Made by a program: the position numbers and the translations under genes
Part shown: piece after piece, positions 7,069 to 14,037 of the stretch
Numbering within the stretch: position 1 is the stretch's first letter
How the letters are laid out: the number at the start of each line of letters is the position of its first letter
From: JBDROX01 sp043809645
GTDB lineage: Bacteria > Patescibacteriota > Patescibacteriia > Magasanikbacterales > UBA922
Assembly: GCA_043809645.1 (NCBI GenBank)
Contig: JBDROX010000031.1
Location: forward strand, 1 to 14,900
Direction of reading: 5' to 3'
DNA: 14,900 nucleotides
The notes under the pieces: generated by a model
Seen by the model: only the letters and a program-made list of their open reading frames with translations
Databases searched by the model: none
What the model was told of the DNA's origin: nothing

Positions 7069-7779
7069 ATGAAGGACACAACTCTACGATCCGAAACAGG
7101 TTTTAGCAAAGAAGTAGGGGAGGGGAAGCGCGCAGAATTTGTTGAAGAATTAGGGGAGAACACCGAAGTCAACCAGGGAATACAAATGTTACGTGAACAA
7201 AATGAAAGGCTTATGGAAAAGAATAATGAGATGAAGCACAGGATAAAGCAACTGGAAGAGCAGCTTGTTCGGGCGCAGGAAAAAATTGTTACACAAGTAG
7301 ACGAAGTGGACAAAGATCTTGAATCGGCAAGAGTGAAGGATGTAATACAAGATAATTTATTTTTAATGAAAACAGATTTAAAGAAAGTTGTTGAACTCTT
7401 GGATGGATTGTTGCAAAAGGGAATCTCCTTTCGTTTTAGCAGAAAAAAGGTAATGCGAGAAGTGCAAGGGATATTAGAGGCATTGTTAAATGACAAGACA
7501 ACAAAACTTTCTTCACTGTTTTCTATGGAAACGTTAAAAGTATTTAAAGATGATTGGGAATTAACTGCTGATTTTATGGGTCATGACAAGGAAAGGTATG
7601 GATTGAAAGGTCAAATGTATAGAGAACACACGAGAACCTTTAATCATCTCGTAAATAGAGAAAAAAGGATTCGAGATGATATACAAGTAGGGTCACTCAA
7701 TAGGAAGAATGTAAGAGATTATACTAATCAATTCAGGCAAGACGTGGCAAGTGTATCAAAATTTGTTGGAAATGATTAA
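7069..7779 (+). CDS. Hypothetical coiled-coil protein
   Basis: A 236-residue soluble protein of no family I recognise. Residues about 38-95 form a strongly charged coiled coil (LREQNERLMEKNNEMKHRIK and on), followed by a helical region with a short hydrophobic patch (LKKVVELLDGLLQKGISFRF, 104-123) and a basic C-terminal half rich in Lys/Arg. There is no signal peptide or membrane segment. It starts 19 nt after the SpoIID-domain gene and is probably co-transcribed. The SD is absent (A/T-only leader). A sampled line is 27% GC, the lowest in the window, and codon use is much more AT-rich than in the upstream gene. This suggests a different history. A structural or scaffold role is possible but not shown. 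Confidence 0.75.
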   Translation: MKDTTLRSETGFSKEVGEGKRAEFVEELGENTEVNQGIQMLREQNERLMEKNNEMKHRIKQLEEQLVRAQEKIVTQVDEVDKDLESARVKDVIQDNLFLMKTDLKKVVELLDGLLQKGISFRFSRKKVMREVQGILEALLNDKTTKLSSLFSMETLKVFKDDWELTADFMGHDKERYGLKGQMYREHTRTFNHLVNREKRIRDDIQVGSLNRKNVRDYTNQFRQDVASVSKFVGND

Positions 7780-7838
7780 TAAAAAATCAGTTTTCAATGA
7801 ATCGGTTTTTTATAGGTGTACTCGGAGGTTGTCAGACT

Positions 7839-8903
7839 TTAATTCTCTTCAACCTTCTCTTTCTCTCCAGCCTTTCCTTGCTCCTCATCTGGTGCCTCAC
7901 CACGTTCCACAGCTTCCCAAATTTGTTTTCGTATGATCTGCATAAGTTTTGGATTTTCTCTTAGATACTGCTTTGCCTTTTCTCTACCAACACCAAGTTT
8001 TTCCTCGCCAAAGCTGTAGCTATTTCCAGATTTATCAATGATTTTGTGAAGAATACCAGTATCAATCAGGTCTCCTGAAACAGAGATGCCTTCGTTATAC
8101 ATGATGTCAAACTCTGTAGTGCGGAATGGGGCGGCAACTTTGTTTTTTACAATTTTTACTTTTACCCTGTTTCCAATCACCCGATCAGCCTGTTTGATCT
8201 GGGCGGCTCTTCGGACTTCCACGCGAACAGAGGAATAAAATTTCAGGGCTGTTCCTCCGGATGTTGTTTCTGGATTACCAAAGAACACACCGATCTTTTG
8301 TCTTGTCTGGTTGATGAAGATGACAACAGTCTTGCTCTTGCTCACAATTCCGGTGAGTTTTCGAAGTGCCTGAGACATCAATCTTGCTTGGAGTCCCATG
8401 TGGGAGTCTCCCATATTTCCTTCAATTTCTGCTCGCGGAACAAGGGCAGCAACAGAATCGATGACGACTACATCAACCGCATTTGAACGAACAAGTGTTT
8501 CCAGAATTTCGAGTGCCTGTTCTCCAGTGTCTGGCTGAGAAATGAGCAGGGAATTGATATCAACGCCAATTTTTTGTGCATAATCTGGGTCGAGTGCGTG
8601 CTCTGCGTCAATAAAGGCTGCAATCCCGTTCTGTTTTTGGACTTCTGCAATCACATGCTGCGCAAGGGTTGTTTTTCCACTTGCCTCTGGCCCAAAAATC
8701 TCAATAATTCTTCCACGCGGTACTCCTTTGACACCAAGGGCGATGTCTAGAGAGATGCATCCAGTTGGGACGGCATCAACTTGCATAGCCTTGGCTTCTC
8801 CAAATTTCATAATAGCGCCCTCGCCATATTTTTGTTTGATTTGATCAATAGCAGACTGGGCTGCCTGAGCTTTTCCTTCCAGTTCCTCTTTGTTCTTTGG
8901 CAT
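7839..8903 (-). CDS. recA: Recombinase RecA
   Basis: A complete 354-residue RecA, the ATPase that forms filaments on single-stranded DNA and drives strand exchange and SOS signalling. Walker A GPEASGKT is at 71-78, Walker B VVVIDS at 145-150, and the catalytic Glu at 101 in FIDAEHALDP. The L2 DNA-binding loop NQTRQKIGVFFGNPETTSGG (199-218, ending GG) is intact. The MAW-type core is collinear with other bacterial RecAs; the C-terminus ends in a short acidic/lysine tail (EEQGKAGEKEKVEEN). It is the last of three minus-strand genes (ftsK, rodZ-like, recA) and is preceded by 90 nt with its own promoter. I see no LexA-type operator there. No recX follows; the next gene converges from the other side. 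Between the two stops (7780-7838) I see no convincing terminator. Confidence 0.99.
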   Translation of the reverse strand: MPKNKEELEGKAQAAQSAIDQIKQKYGEGAIMKFGEAKAMQVDAVPTGCISLDIALGVKGVPRGRIIEIFGPEASGKTTLAQHVIAEVQKQNGIAAFIDAEHALDPDYAQKIGVDINSLLISQPDTGEQALEILETLVRSNAVDVVVIDSVAALVPRAEIEGNMGDSHMGLQARLMSQALRKLTGIVSKSKTVVIFINQTRQKIGVFFGNPETTSGGTALKFYSSVRVEVRRAAQIKQADRVIGNRVKVKIVKNKVAAPFRTTEFDIMYNEGISVSGDLIDTGILHKIIDKSGNSYSFGEEKLGVGREKAKQYLRENPKLMQIIRKQIWEAVERGEAPDEEQGKAGEKEKVEEN

Positions 8904-8956
8904 ATGTCTAGGATTATTGGATAAAAAAACAGTGGGACAGGTACCAATGCTTCTAT

Positions 8957-8985
8957 AGAATACGGGAATTGATTTTGGCTGTCAA
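8957..8985 (-). promoter_or_regulatory. recA promoter
   Basis: TTGACA (8985-8980), a 17-nt spacer and TATTCT (8962-8957) on the minus strand, between the rodZ-like stop and recA. The -35 is perfect and the -10 matches 4 of 6. I found no GAAC-N4-GTTC or CTGT-N8-ACAG element, so LexA control is not supported. Confidence 0.6.
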
Positions 8986-8993
8986 ACTGTGCA

Positions 8994-9710
8994 CTATCTG
9001 GTGTGAACACCAAGTCTCTTGCTTTCAGAAATACTTACTGCACGACCATCCTTGAGGATGACATAACGTGTTTCTGTTGTTGTTTTTCCATGCTTTTTTA
9101 TAGCAGAGATGGAGAGTTCATTGATGCCTGGTGAGAGGTCAATATTTTGTTCGAATTCCCCGACGTGATTGCTTGTGATTTCTTTTCCATTCACTTGGAC
9201 ACGCACTTCTGGATTTGTTTTTCCTTTTACAGTGATGTTTCCTTCGGCTGTGACAAAACCATTTCTTGGAGATTGGATGGCGAGGGTTGGTGGTTCAAGG
9301 ATGTTTTGAACTTGAAATCCAAGGTAGCTGAGGAACATCGCTACTACCAGCGTCACGCCAAGGTACTTCATAACAAAAGGAAGGTTGCTGAATCGTACTT
9401 GGCTAATTACTTTGGTTGGAAAACCAATCGACTCTTCTCCGCTGTGCTCTTCTGTGAGGAACTGGGCAATATACGGCTTTGGATCCACGCCAATCGCTCG
9501 GAGATAGCGTTTTATGAAATTTTTTCTATACACCTTGGCATCTGGGAGCTCATCGAATTGACCATCCTCTATTGCTTCTATATATCTTCTATCGAGCTTG
9601 GTGCGTCCAGCAATAGTATACAAAGAAATTCCAGCATCTTTTCTTGCTTGTTTCAGGCGTTCGCTAACGCGGTTCATTGGTTGGATTTTTTTCTTTGTAA
9701 AAGGCTCCAT
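8994..9710 (-). CDS. RodZ-like membrane-anchored HTH protein
   Basis: A 238-residue protein with the RodZ architecture. Residues about 13-85 form a helix-turn-helix of the HTH_25 type (LKQARKDAGISLYTIAGRTK, then YIEAIEDGQFDELPDAKVYRKNFIKRYLRAIG, the family signature). One membrane segment lies at about 112-136. After it comes an outer Ig-like domain (PPTLAIQSPRNGFVTAEGNI onward) with the conserved GNITVKGKT and EFEQNIDLSPGINEL strands. RodZ links MreB filaments to the cell-wall machinery and sets rod shape. No mreB is in view, so the wall role is by family only. It starts 7 nt after the ftsK stop and is clearly co-transcribed with it. A second Met at residue 12 is an alternative start. Confidence 0.85.
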   Translation of the reverse strand: MEPFTKKKIQPMNRVSERLKQARKDAGISLYTIAGRTKLDRRYIEAIEDGQFDELPDAKVYRKNFIKRYLRAIGVDPKPYIAQFLTEEHSGEESIGFPTKVISQVRFSNLPFVMKYLGVTLVVAMFLSYLGFQVQNILEPPTLAIQSPRNGFVTAEGNITVKGKTNPEVRVQVNGKEITSNHVGEFEQNIDLSPGINELSISAIKKHGKTTTETRYVILKDGRAVSISESKRLGVHTR

Positions 9711-9716
9711 ACTTTT

Positions 9717-12125
9717 TTATTTTCTCTCTTCTTCCTCAAGCTCCTCATCTTCTTCCTCAAGCTCCTCATCTTCTTCCTCAAGCTCCTCATCTTCTTCCTC
9801 AAGCTCCTCCTCGTAGGCTTCCTCTTCTTCTCTTGCATCCCTGTCTGCAAATACATTTGCTTCTTGTCCCATATCCATGCTTACCTCTATTTCTTTCTCT
9901 GTGACCAGTATTTCTCGTGGTTTGGAACCATTTGATGGGCCAATAATACCAGCTTCCTCGAGCTCGTCAAGAATACGAGCAGCCCTTGCATATCCAAGCT
10001 TTAGTCTTCTTTGAAGAAACGATGCACTCGCTTTTCCAGAATCAATGATCAGCTCTTTTGCTTCATTGAACATAGAGTCTTGGTCGTCGCTTGGCCCACC
10101 AAACATATTGACTGTTCCACCGCCACCTTTTTCTGTAATGGAGTCATCATAGACAGGATTGTCATTACCCTTTAGATATCTGGCAACAGTTTTCAGTTCA
10201 TTTTCTGTGATGAATGCACCCTGAATACGGACTGGTTTTGAAAGATCTGCTGTCTGGTAGAGCATGTCTCCGCGTCCGATCAGTTTTTCTGCTCCAGCAC
10301 AGTCGAGAATTGTTCTAGAATCTGTAAGCGATGCAACAGAGAAGGCGATGCGTGCTGGAATATTTGCTTTCATGAGTCCGGTAATAACATCAACACTTGG
10401 TCTCTGTGTGGCGACTATGAGGTGGATGCCAACAGCGCGTGCCATCTGAGCCAGGCGGATGATTCCAGCCTCGACATCATTTCCAGCAGTAGCCATGAGA
10501 TCAGCGAGCTCATCAATGATGAAGACAATGTGTGGAAGCTTATCCTTGTGTTTTTTATTGTATGATGTGATATCTCTGTTTCCAGCACGTGAGAGGAGTT
10601 CGAATCTGCGTTCCATCTCGCCAATAGTCCACTTCAGTGCATTCACCGTCTTCCCGGTGTTGGTAATAACTGGGGTGAGGAGGTGTGGGATGCCATTGTA
10701 CAAGGTGAGCTCAACACGCTTTGGGTCAACCATGATCATACGGAGTGTCTCTGCAGTATTTTGGAACAAAAGACTCATAATAAGAGTATTCACACATACT
10801 GTCTTTCCAGAACCAGTCGCGCCAGCGATGAGAAGGTGGGGCATTTTTGGAAGGTCACCAATCCATACTTTTCCAGCCACATCTTTCCCGAGTGCGATCA
10901 TCATATTGTGTGGACGTGCCCGAAGTTCTTTGCTCTCTGCGAGCTCTTTGAAAGTAACTGTGGCTGTCTTTTCATTCGGAACCTCAATACCAACCAGAGA
11001 CTGTCCAGGAATTGGTGCTTCTATGCGGATTGGATGTGCTGCGAGCGCTAGTGCAAGGTCATTTGATAGACTTGTAATCTTTGTCAGTTTTACACCTTTC
11101 GAAGGCTTGAGTGAGTACTGTGTTACTGTTGGTCCTACGCGGATTTCTCCCATAGTCACTGGAATTCGGAATTCCCTCAGTGTGTCACGAATAATCTTTG
11201 CATTTGCTTTGATATCACCACTTGTTGGTTTTGTCTTCTTTGACTTGAGGAGCGAAGTGGTTGGTACTGGTTTTATGATAACGTTTTGTTCCCATGCCGG
11301 TGCTTCTATTTTCTTTTCAACCTGAATTCTTTCTGGGGCTCGATCCATGTCCACTTCCTCGTCTTCTCCGCCAAAGGCTGATTCCTCATTCTCATCCTCC
11401 TCATTCTCATCCTCCTCTTCTTCCCCAACAGTCTTTCGTGAGAATCTTCTTTCTTCCTCCTCCTCCTCATCATCCCCCACCTCCTCATCATCCTCTTCGT
11501 ATTCATCATCATACTCATCTTCCCCATGATCCTTTCCGCCTTCTGGTGGGGCGTATTGAACGAAGAGGCTGGAGAATGTATTGGAGATTGATCGACCAAA
11601 CCATCCGAGGCCTTCAAAAAGTTTTTTGTGCATTTCTACGAAGTGGGTTGCCGATGTGTTGAAGACTAGGAGAAGCGAGACCAGTGTCATGCCTACCAGG
11701 ATGAGTGCTCCAGCAATAACACCAAGATAATTTTTTAATACCCAAGCAAACATGCCAAAAATACCACCACCATTTCCTTCCAGTGCTTGAGTCCACATGA
11801 CATGTGGTTCAAATCCGATATGGAAGAGACTCGAGAGTGCTATAAAGAGGAGGATGGCACCAACGCCATGTGTTGGTCGGTAGCTATAGTCCATATCTTT
11901 CAGTACGTACCAGGCGAAGACGAGAATAACCACTGGGACAGCGAAGCGCATGGATCCGAAGAGAATAGAGAGGAGCCACTCATTGACCATGACTCCGAGA
12001 GCACCAGCTTTTCCAAAGAAGCTGAGTGCCACTATTGAGGCAATGATAACAAGAACAATAGATATAATCCCCCGAGAGAGTGTGGGGTCGAGTGAACTAT
12101 AAGACTGTCTTCCGCGTCGAGACAT
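9717..12125 (-). CDS. ftsK: DNA translocase FtsK/SpoIIIE
   Basis: A complete 802-residue FtsK, the ATP-driven motor that pumps chromosome DNA through the division septum. Residues 20-158 contain about four membrane helices. A linker at 199-261 is almost purely Asp/Glu. The motor spans about 300-665, with Walker A AGATGSGKT (434-442), Walker B IVFIIDELADL (533-543) and the family motif QRPSVDVITG (574-583). The gamma winged helix (684-742, FLQRRLKLGYARAARILDELE) normally ends the protein and reads the orienting DNA sequences. Here about 60 further residues follow, closing in a repeated LEEEDEE tail (764-802). The gene heads the operon with rodZ-like and recA. The start at 12125 has no clear SD. 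Confidence 0.98.
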   Translation of the reverse strand: MSRRGRQSYSSLDPTLSRGIISIVLVIIASIVALSFFGKAGALGVMVNEWLLSILFGSMRFAVPVVILVFAWYVLKDMDYSYRPTHGVGAILLFIALSSLFHIGFEPHVMWTQALEGNGGGIFGMFAWVLKNYLGVIAGALILVGMTLVSLLLVFNTSATHFVEMHKKLFEGLGWFGRSISNTFSSLFVQYAPPEGGKDHGEDEYDDEYEEDDEEVGDDEEEEEERRFSRKTVGEEEEDENEEDENEESAFGGEDEEVDMDRAPERIQVEKKIEAPAWEQNVIIKPVPTTSLLKSKKTKPTSGDIKANAKIIRDTLREFRIPVTMGEIRVGPTVTQYSLKPSKGVKLTKITSLSNDLALALAAHPIRIEAPIPGQSLVGIEVPNEKTATVTFKELAESKELRARPHNMMIALGKDVAGKVWIGDLPKMPHLLIAGATGSGKTVCVNTLIMSLLFQNTAETLRMIMVDPKRVELTLYNGIPHLLTPVITNTGKTVNALKWTIGEMERRFELLSRAGNRDITSYNKKHKDKLPHIVFIIDELADLMATAGNDVEAGIIRLAQMARAVGIHLIVATQRPSVDVITGLMKANIPARIAFSVASLTDSRTILDCAGAEKLIGRGDMLYQTADLSKPVRIQGAFITENELKTVARYLKGNDNPVYDDSITEKGGGGTVNMFGGPSDDQDSMFNEAKELIIDSGKASASFLQRRLKLGYARAARILDELEEAGIIGPSNGSKPREILVTEKEIEVSMDMGQEANVFADRDAREEEEAYEEELEEEDEELEEEDEELEEEDEELEEEERK
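9738..9811. repeat. 21-nt tandem repeat coding the acidic FtsK tail
   Basis: Three perfect 21-nt units start at 9738, 9759 and 9780, with a partial fourth from 9801. Each encodes seven residues of the LEEEDEE type, so copy changes keep the frame. The coding strand is nearly all purine. Confidence 0.95.
11382..11411. repeat. 15-nt duplication in the acidic FtsK linker
   Basis: Two near-identical 15-nt units encode DENEE-DENEE (residues 239-248) within the Asp/Glu linker between the membrane domain and the motor. The whole 11340-11530 stretch is pyrimidine-rich on the plus strand. Confidence 0.8.
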
Positions 12126-12191
12126 AATGCAAAGGCTTGAAATGCCATAAAAGCCAACAAGGCTTCAAAGGCTATATATAAGATTGTAGGT

Positions 12192-12220
12192 ATTTTAGCA
12201 TAAAATATATAAACATTGAA
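12192..12220 (-). promoter_or_regulatory. Possible ftsK promoter (extended -10)
   Basis: TGCTAAAAT at 12200-12192 on the minus strand matches an extended -10 (TGn then TAAAAT). The -35 at 17 nt spacing, TTCAAT, is weak, as expected for extended -10 promoters. The leader of about 65 nt contains three copies of an AAGCCTT-like 7-mer (12132-12138, 12159-12165, and 12167-12173 in part). Confidence 0.4.
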
Positions 12221-12254
12221 ATGTGTAAACATATAAACATTGAAACAAAAAAAC
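12207..12254. repeat. Octamer-period repeat upstream of ftsK
   Basis: Six consecutive 8-nt units: ATATAAAC, ATTGAAAT, GTGTAAAC, ATATAAAC, ATTGAAAC, AAAAAAAC. Most end in AAAC. Units 1-2 and 4-5 are the same apart from one base, which gives a perfect 15-nt direct repeat spaced by 24 nt. It overlaps the predicted ftsK -35. Confidence 0.85.
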
Positions 12255-12321
12255 ACCCTGTTGGATGTTCTTGATACTTCCTCATCCTCCTCTTTGAAAA
12301 AGAAAAAGAAGAAAGTCGGAA

Positions 12322-12353
12322 GTGGGGATCGAATCGTTCGATCCGATCCCCAC
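12322..12353 (-). terminator. Strong hairpin, likely terminator of the Cys-rich gene
   Basis: On the minus strand GTGGGGATCG pairs with CGATCCCCAC. The 12 nt between them continue the stem (ATC/GAT with one G-U pair) to close on a GAAC loop, about 14 bp in all. It lies 34 nt after the gene's stop. A T-rich tract with some C and G follows (CTTCCGACTTTCTTC then T-runs down to about 12295), so the U-tract is imperfect. A second small stem, GCAAG/CTTGC, is at 12354-12372. Confidence 0.65.
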
Positions 12354-12386
12354 GCAAGTCCTCCAGGCTTGCATTCCTCCTTGCCC

Positions 12387-13427
12387 CTAGGTCGGGCTCA
12401 CCTCGCACATCTGCACAACACGCACCGGGATGCCTTCGTCCGGCCATCCCCACTGGCCCCACACGCAGACGGGATACTCTGCAGGACACTCGTCGCTGTC
12501 CTGACACTCCTGACAGAGAGATTTCCCGCTGATTCCGTCTGGGATGCAGTGTGGTCCCCAGACCGAGCCTGTGCAGTCGTCATCGGTCTGGCAGAAGTTA
12601 CCGTCGCCGATCTCGTCGGACAGGACTCCGTCTGTGCAGTAGCCACCCGGTGCGCAGACCTGATGCTGTGGATGGTAGCACTCCGTATCCCAGTTGCACG
12701 GCTCGCAGCTCGAGATGACGCAGCCTCCTTCGTGCTGACTCTTTCGCGTCTGAACGCACATGGCGTTCGGGTTCGTGAGTGCGAAGAAGCAGACATCCTG
12801 CTCGTAGATGTCGGAGTACGCGCAAGATGCTTCGATGCAGGGGTCGTCAGTCTCGCAGCCGAAACTGCCCGGGATGCATGCGCCAGCGTTGCAGTAGTCA
12901 CCGAGTGTGCAGCCAGAGCCGTCGCAATCGAAGTCGGAGAGCTGTTCGTAGACACACTCCGGACCGTCGCACAGCGGTGTGCTGGTCTTTGGCATGAATT
13001 GACAGAAGCTGTCTGCACACACATCATCGGTGCAGGGATCCTCGTCGTTGCAGGGGATGAAGGCACTGCATTCGTAGCATGCAGTGCCGCCACCCTTTGT
13101 GCCACAGCCGAGTTCGCAGTGCTCAATGAGCTCCTCTCGATCAACGCATGTTCCCTCTTCGCAGTGCGGCTCGACCGTGATCAGGTCATCACCCTTGCAG
13201 AAGGTCGCGTCAAGTCGCGGGTATCCGCAGTCCTCGTCGATCTTGCACTCGGGCGGTGCAGTGTCCGGCTGGGTGTCCGAGCTTTCGCCCGCGTCACCGC
13301 TTTCAGCCCCAGGATCGGCCTGGGTCATGATGTCTTGGTTAGAGACATCTCCACTCTTCTTGTCGCCGAGACAACCGAAGAGAGAAATGGCGAACAGCAC
13401 GACCAAGACCAAGGTCTTCATCCTCAT
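12387..13427 (-). CDS. Secreted Cys-rich lipoprotein, horizontally acquired candidate
   Basis: A 346-residue protein with a lipoprotein signal (VLVVLFAISLFGC, Cys 19 if the first ATG is used) and an acidic Ser/Thr/Pro spacer (about 20-60). The rest is a disulfide-type region with 38 cysteines. The even number fits 19 disulfides. Cysteines come in repeated small patterns such as CNDEDPCTDDVC, CQTDDDC and CEPCNWDTEC, resembling Dickkopf/EGF-like modules common in surface proteins of Myxococcota and relatives. The function is unknown; display on the cell surface is inferred. Sampled lines are 60-63% GC, against about 43% in rpoB and 27-33% elsewhere. It has a canonical SD, unlike its neighbours, and a terminator of its own. 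These point to transfer from a GC-richer bacterium. A chimeric assembly is the main alternative. Confidence 0.85.
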   Translation of the reverse strand: MRMKTLVLVVLFAISLFGCLGDKKSGDVSNQDIMTQADPGAESGDAGESSDTQPDTAPPECKIDEDCGYPRLDATFCKGDDLITVEPHCEEGTCVDREELIEHCELGCGTKGGGTACYECSAFIPCNDEDPCTDDVCADSFCQFMPKTSTPLCDGPECVYEQLSDFDCDGSGCTLGDYCNAGACIPGSFGCETDDPCIEASCAYSDIYEQDVCFFALTNPNAMCVQTRKSQHEGGCVISSCEPCNWDTECYHPQHQVCAPGGYCTDGVLSDEIGDGNFCQTDDDCTGSVWGPHCIPDGISGKSLCQECQDSDECPAEYPVCVWGQWGWPDEGIPVRVVQMCEVSPT

Positions 13428-13432
13428 CAGTA

Positions 13433-13441
13433 TTCCTTCCT
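13433..13441 (-). promoter_or_regulatory. Strong Shine-Dalgarno site of the Cys-rich gene
   Basis: AGGAAGGAA lies 5 nt before the ATG at 13427 on the minus strand and supports that start over the in-frame ATG two codons later. Most other genes here have no recognisable SD. A small stem CCTAT/ATAGG (13439-13454) overlaps its upstream edge and could modulate access. Confidence 0.75.
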
Positions 13442-13466
13442 ATTTACGCATAGGTGCGATGTTGTT

Positions 13467-13523
13467 ACTTTCTCTCGAGCTACACACTTTTATTTTTTTT
13501 AAGTATGTATTTCGAGAGAAAGT
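13467..13523. repeat. Long inverted repeat upstream of the Cys-rich gene
   Basis: ACTTTCTCTCGA (13467-13478) and its exact reverse complement (13512-13523) form a 12-bp stem. Pairing continues inward to ACACACTT/AAGTATGT, giving arms of 23 nt with two mismatches and one G-U pair around an 11-nt T-rich loop. No T-run follows either end, so it is not a normal terminator. It could be a cruciform-forming site, a regulatory or RNA hairpin, or the trace of a mobile repeat. Confidence 0.85.
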
Positions 13524-13723
13524 GGCTGAAAAAAACAGATATTGTATACAATGCAACGTTTCACACTACCTCTTTATGACACATTTGTCAAGCTTATTCG
13601 CAGAATTTGCTGAAAAAAATTACAGTTTAGTTTTTATACTGGGGATAACACAAGGGATAACTTATTTGTTGCTAGGGAATAGTTTACAGTTTTTAGCTTA
13701 AATAAGCAAAAAAACCTGATTTC
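13524..13723. other. AT-rich gene-free spacer
   Basis: No supported gene. It holds a 12-bp palindrome ATTGTATACAAT (13541-13552), whose core resembles the fic operator half-sites. It also has a TTGACA on the minus strand at 13591-13586 without a good -10, and a direct repeat GGGATAAC at 13642-13649 and 13654-13661. The promoter of the Cys-rich gene should lie in or near this stretch but I could not place it. Confidence 0.6.
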
Positions 13724-13780
13724 TTGACAAAATCTTATCCACCTGCTCTATTTGACATGCGCTACTATATATAGTATAGT
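13724..13780 (+). promoter_or_regulatory. Tandem sigma70 promoters for rpoB
   Basis: P1: TTGACA (13724-13729), 17-nt spacer, TCTATT (13747-13752), a moderate match. P2: TTGACA (13752-13757), 17-nt spacer, TATAGT (13775-13780), a near-consensus promoter. The last T of P1's -10 is also the first T of P2's -35. A perfect palindrome ACTATATATAGT (13764-13775) fills the end of the P2 spacer and touches its -10. Start at P2 would give a leader of about 285 nt before rpoB. That is long for such an organism. Confidence 0.75.
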
Positions 13781-13962
13781 ATTGTCGTTCCCAATCGAGA
13801 TATGCAGATACTTCAGATGTACGGATAAGTTCAATTGTCCTTCATTCTCAATTATCTGCACGACTCCTCCCTCCCACCTGTCTGATCTGATGCACCGTGC
13901 GCTACGGAACGCTACACTCCATGCGCATTGCTTTTGAAGAAAATTAACAGAAAACAAAGAAA

Positions 13963-13984
13963 CTGGTAAAACCGGGATTTTTTT
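13963..13984 (+). terminator. Possible attenuator in the rpoB leader
   Basis: CTGGT-AAA-ACCGG (13963-13975, one G-U pair) is followed after GA by seven T (13978-13984). The stem is short, so termination would be partial. It lies about 90 nt before the rpoB start and within the predicted transcript. Confidence 0.4.
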
Positions 13985-13997
13985 GTTGCCGACAGAA

Positions 13998-14025
13998 GAA
14001 ACTGGAAACTGGAAACTGGAAACTG
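13998..14025. repeat. GAAACTG heptamer tandem repeat upstream of rpoB
   Basis: Four perfect tandem copies of GAAACTG. The unit resembles the AAGACTG unit in the ligase gene (in rotated form ACTGGAA against ACTGAAG). It lies in the rpoB leader just after the possible attenuator. Confidence 0.95.
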
Positions 14026-14037
14026 GGGAACAACCCG

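Noticed and set aside
7780..7838. Possible bidirectional terminator between the coiled-coil gene and recA
   Set aside because: The only pairing is an A/T-run stem with one G-U and a long loop; too weak to call.
9598..9816. Plus-strand polyserine open frame opposite the ftsK tail
   Set aside because: It is the antisense of the Glu-rich 21-nt repeat and has no independent coding support.
12314..12386. tRNA-like look of the hairpin region (GTGGGGATCGAA, resembling a T-arm)
   Set aside because: No matching acceptor ends, and the T-arm stem does not pair around a TTCRANY loop; a simple long hairpin explains it.
12240..13502. Long plus-strand open frame opposite the Cys-rich gene
   Set aside because: It is a GC-driven shadow: the minus-strand frame has a signal peptide, SD and an ordered Cys pattern, while this one has none.
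13640..13743. DnaA-box-like sites (TTATCCCCA, TTATCCCTT on minus; TTATCCACC on plus) suggesting an origin
   Set aside because: Only near-matches, few in number, with no dnaA or dnaN nearby and no AT-rich unwinding repeats in phase.
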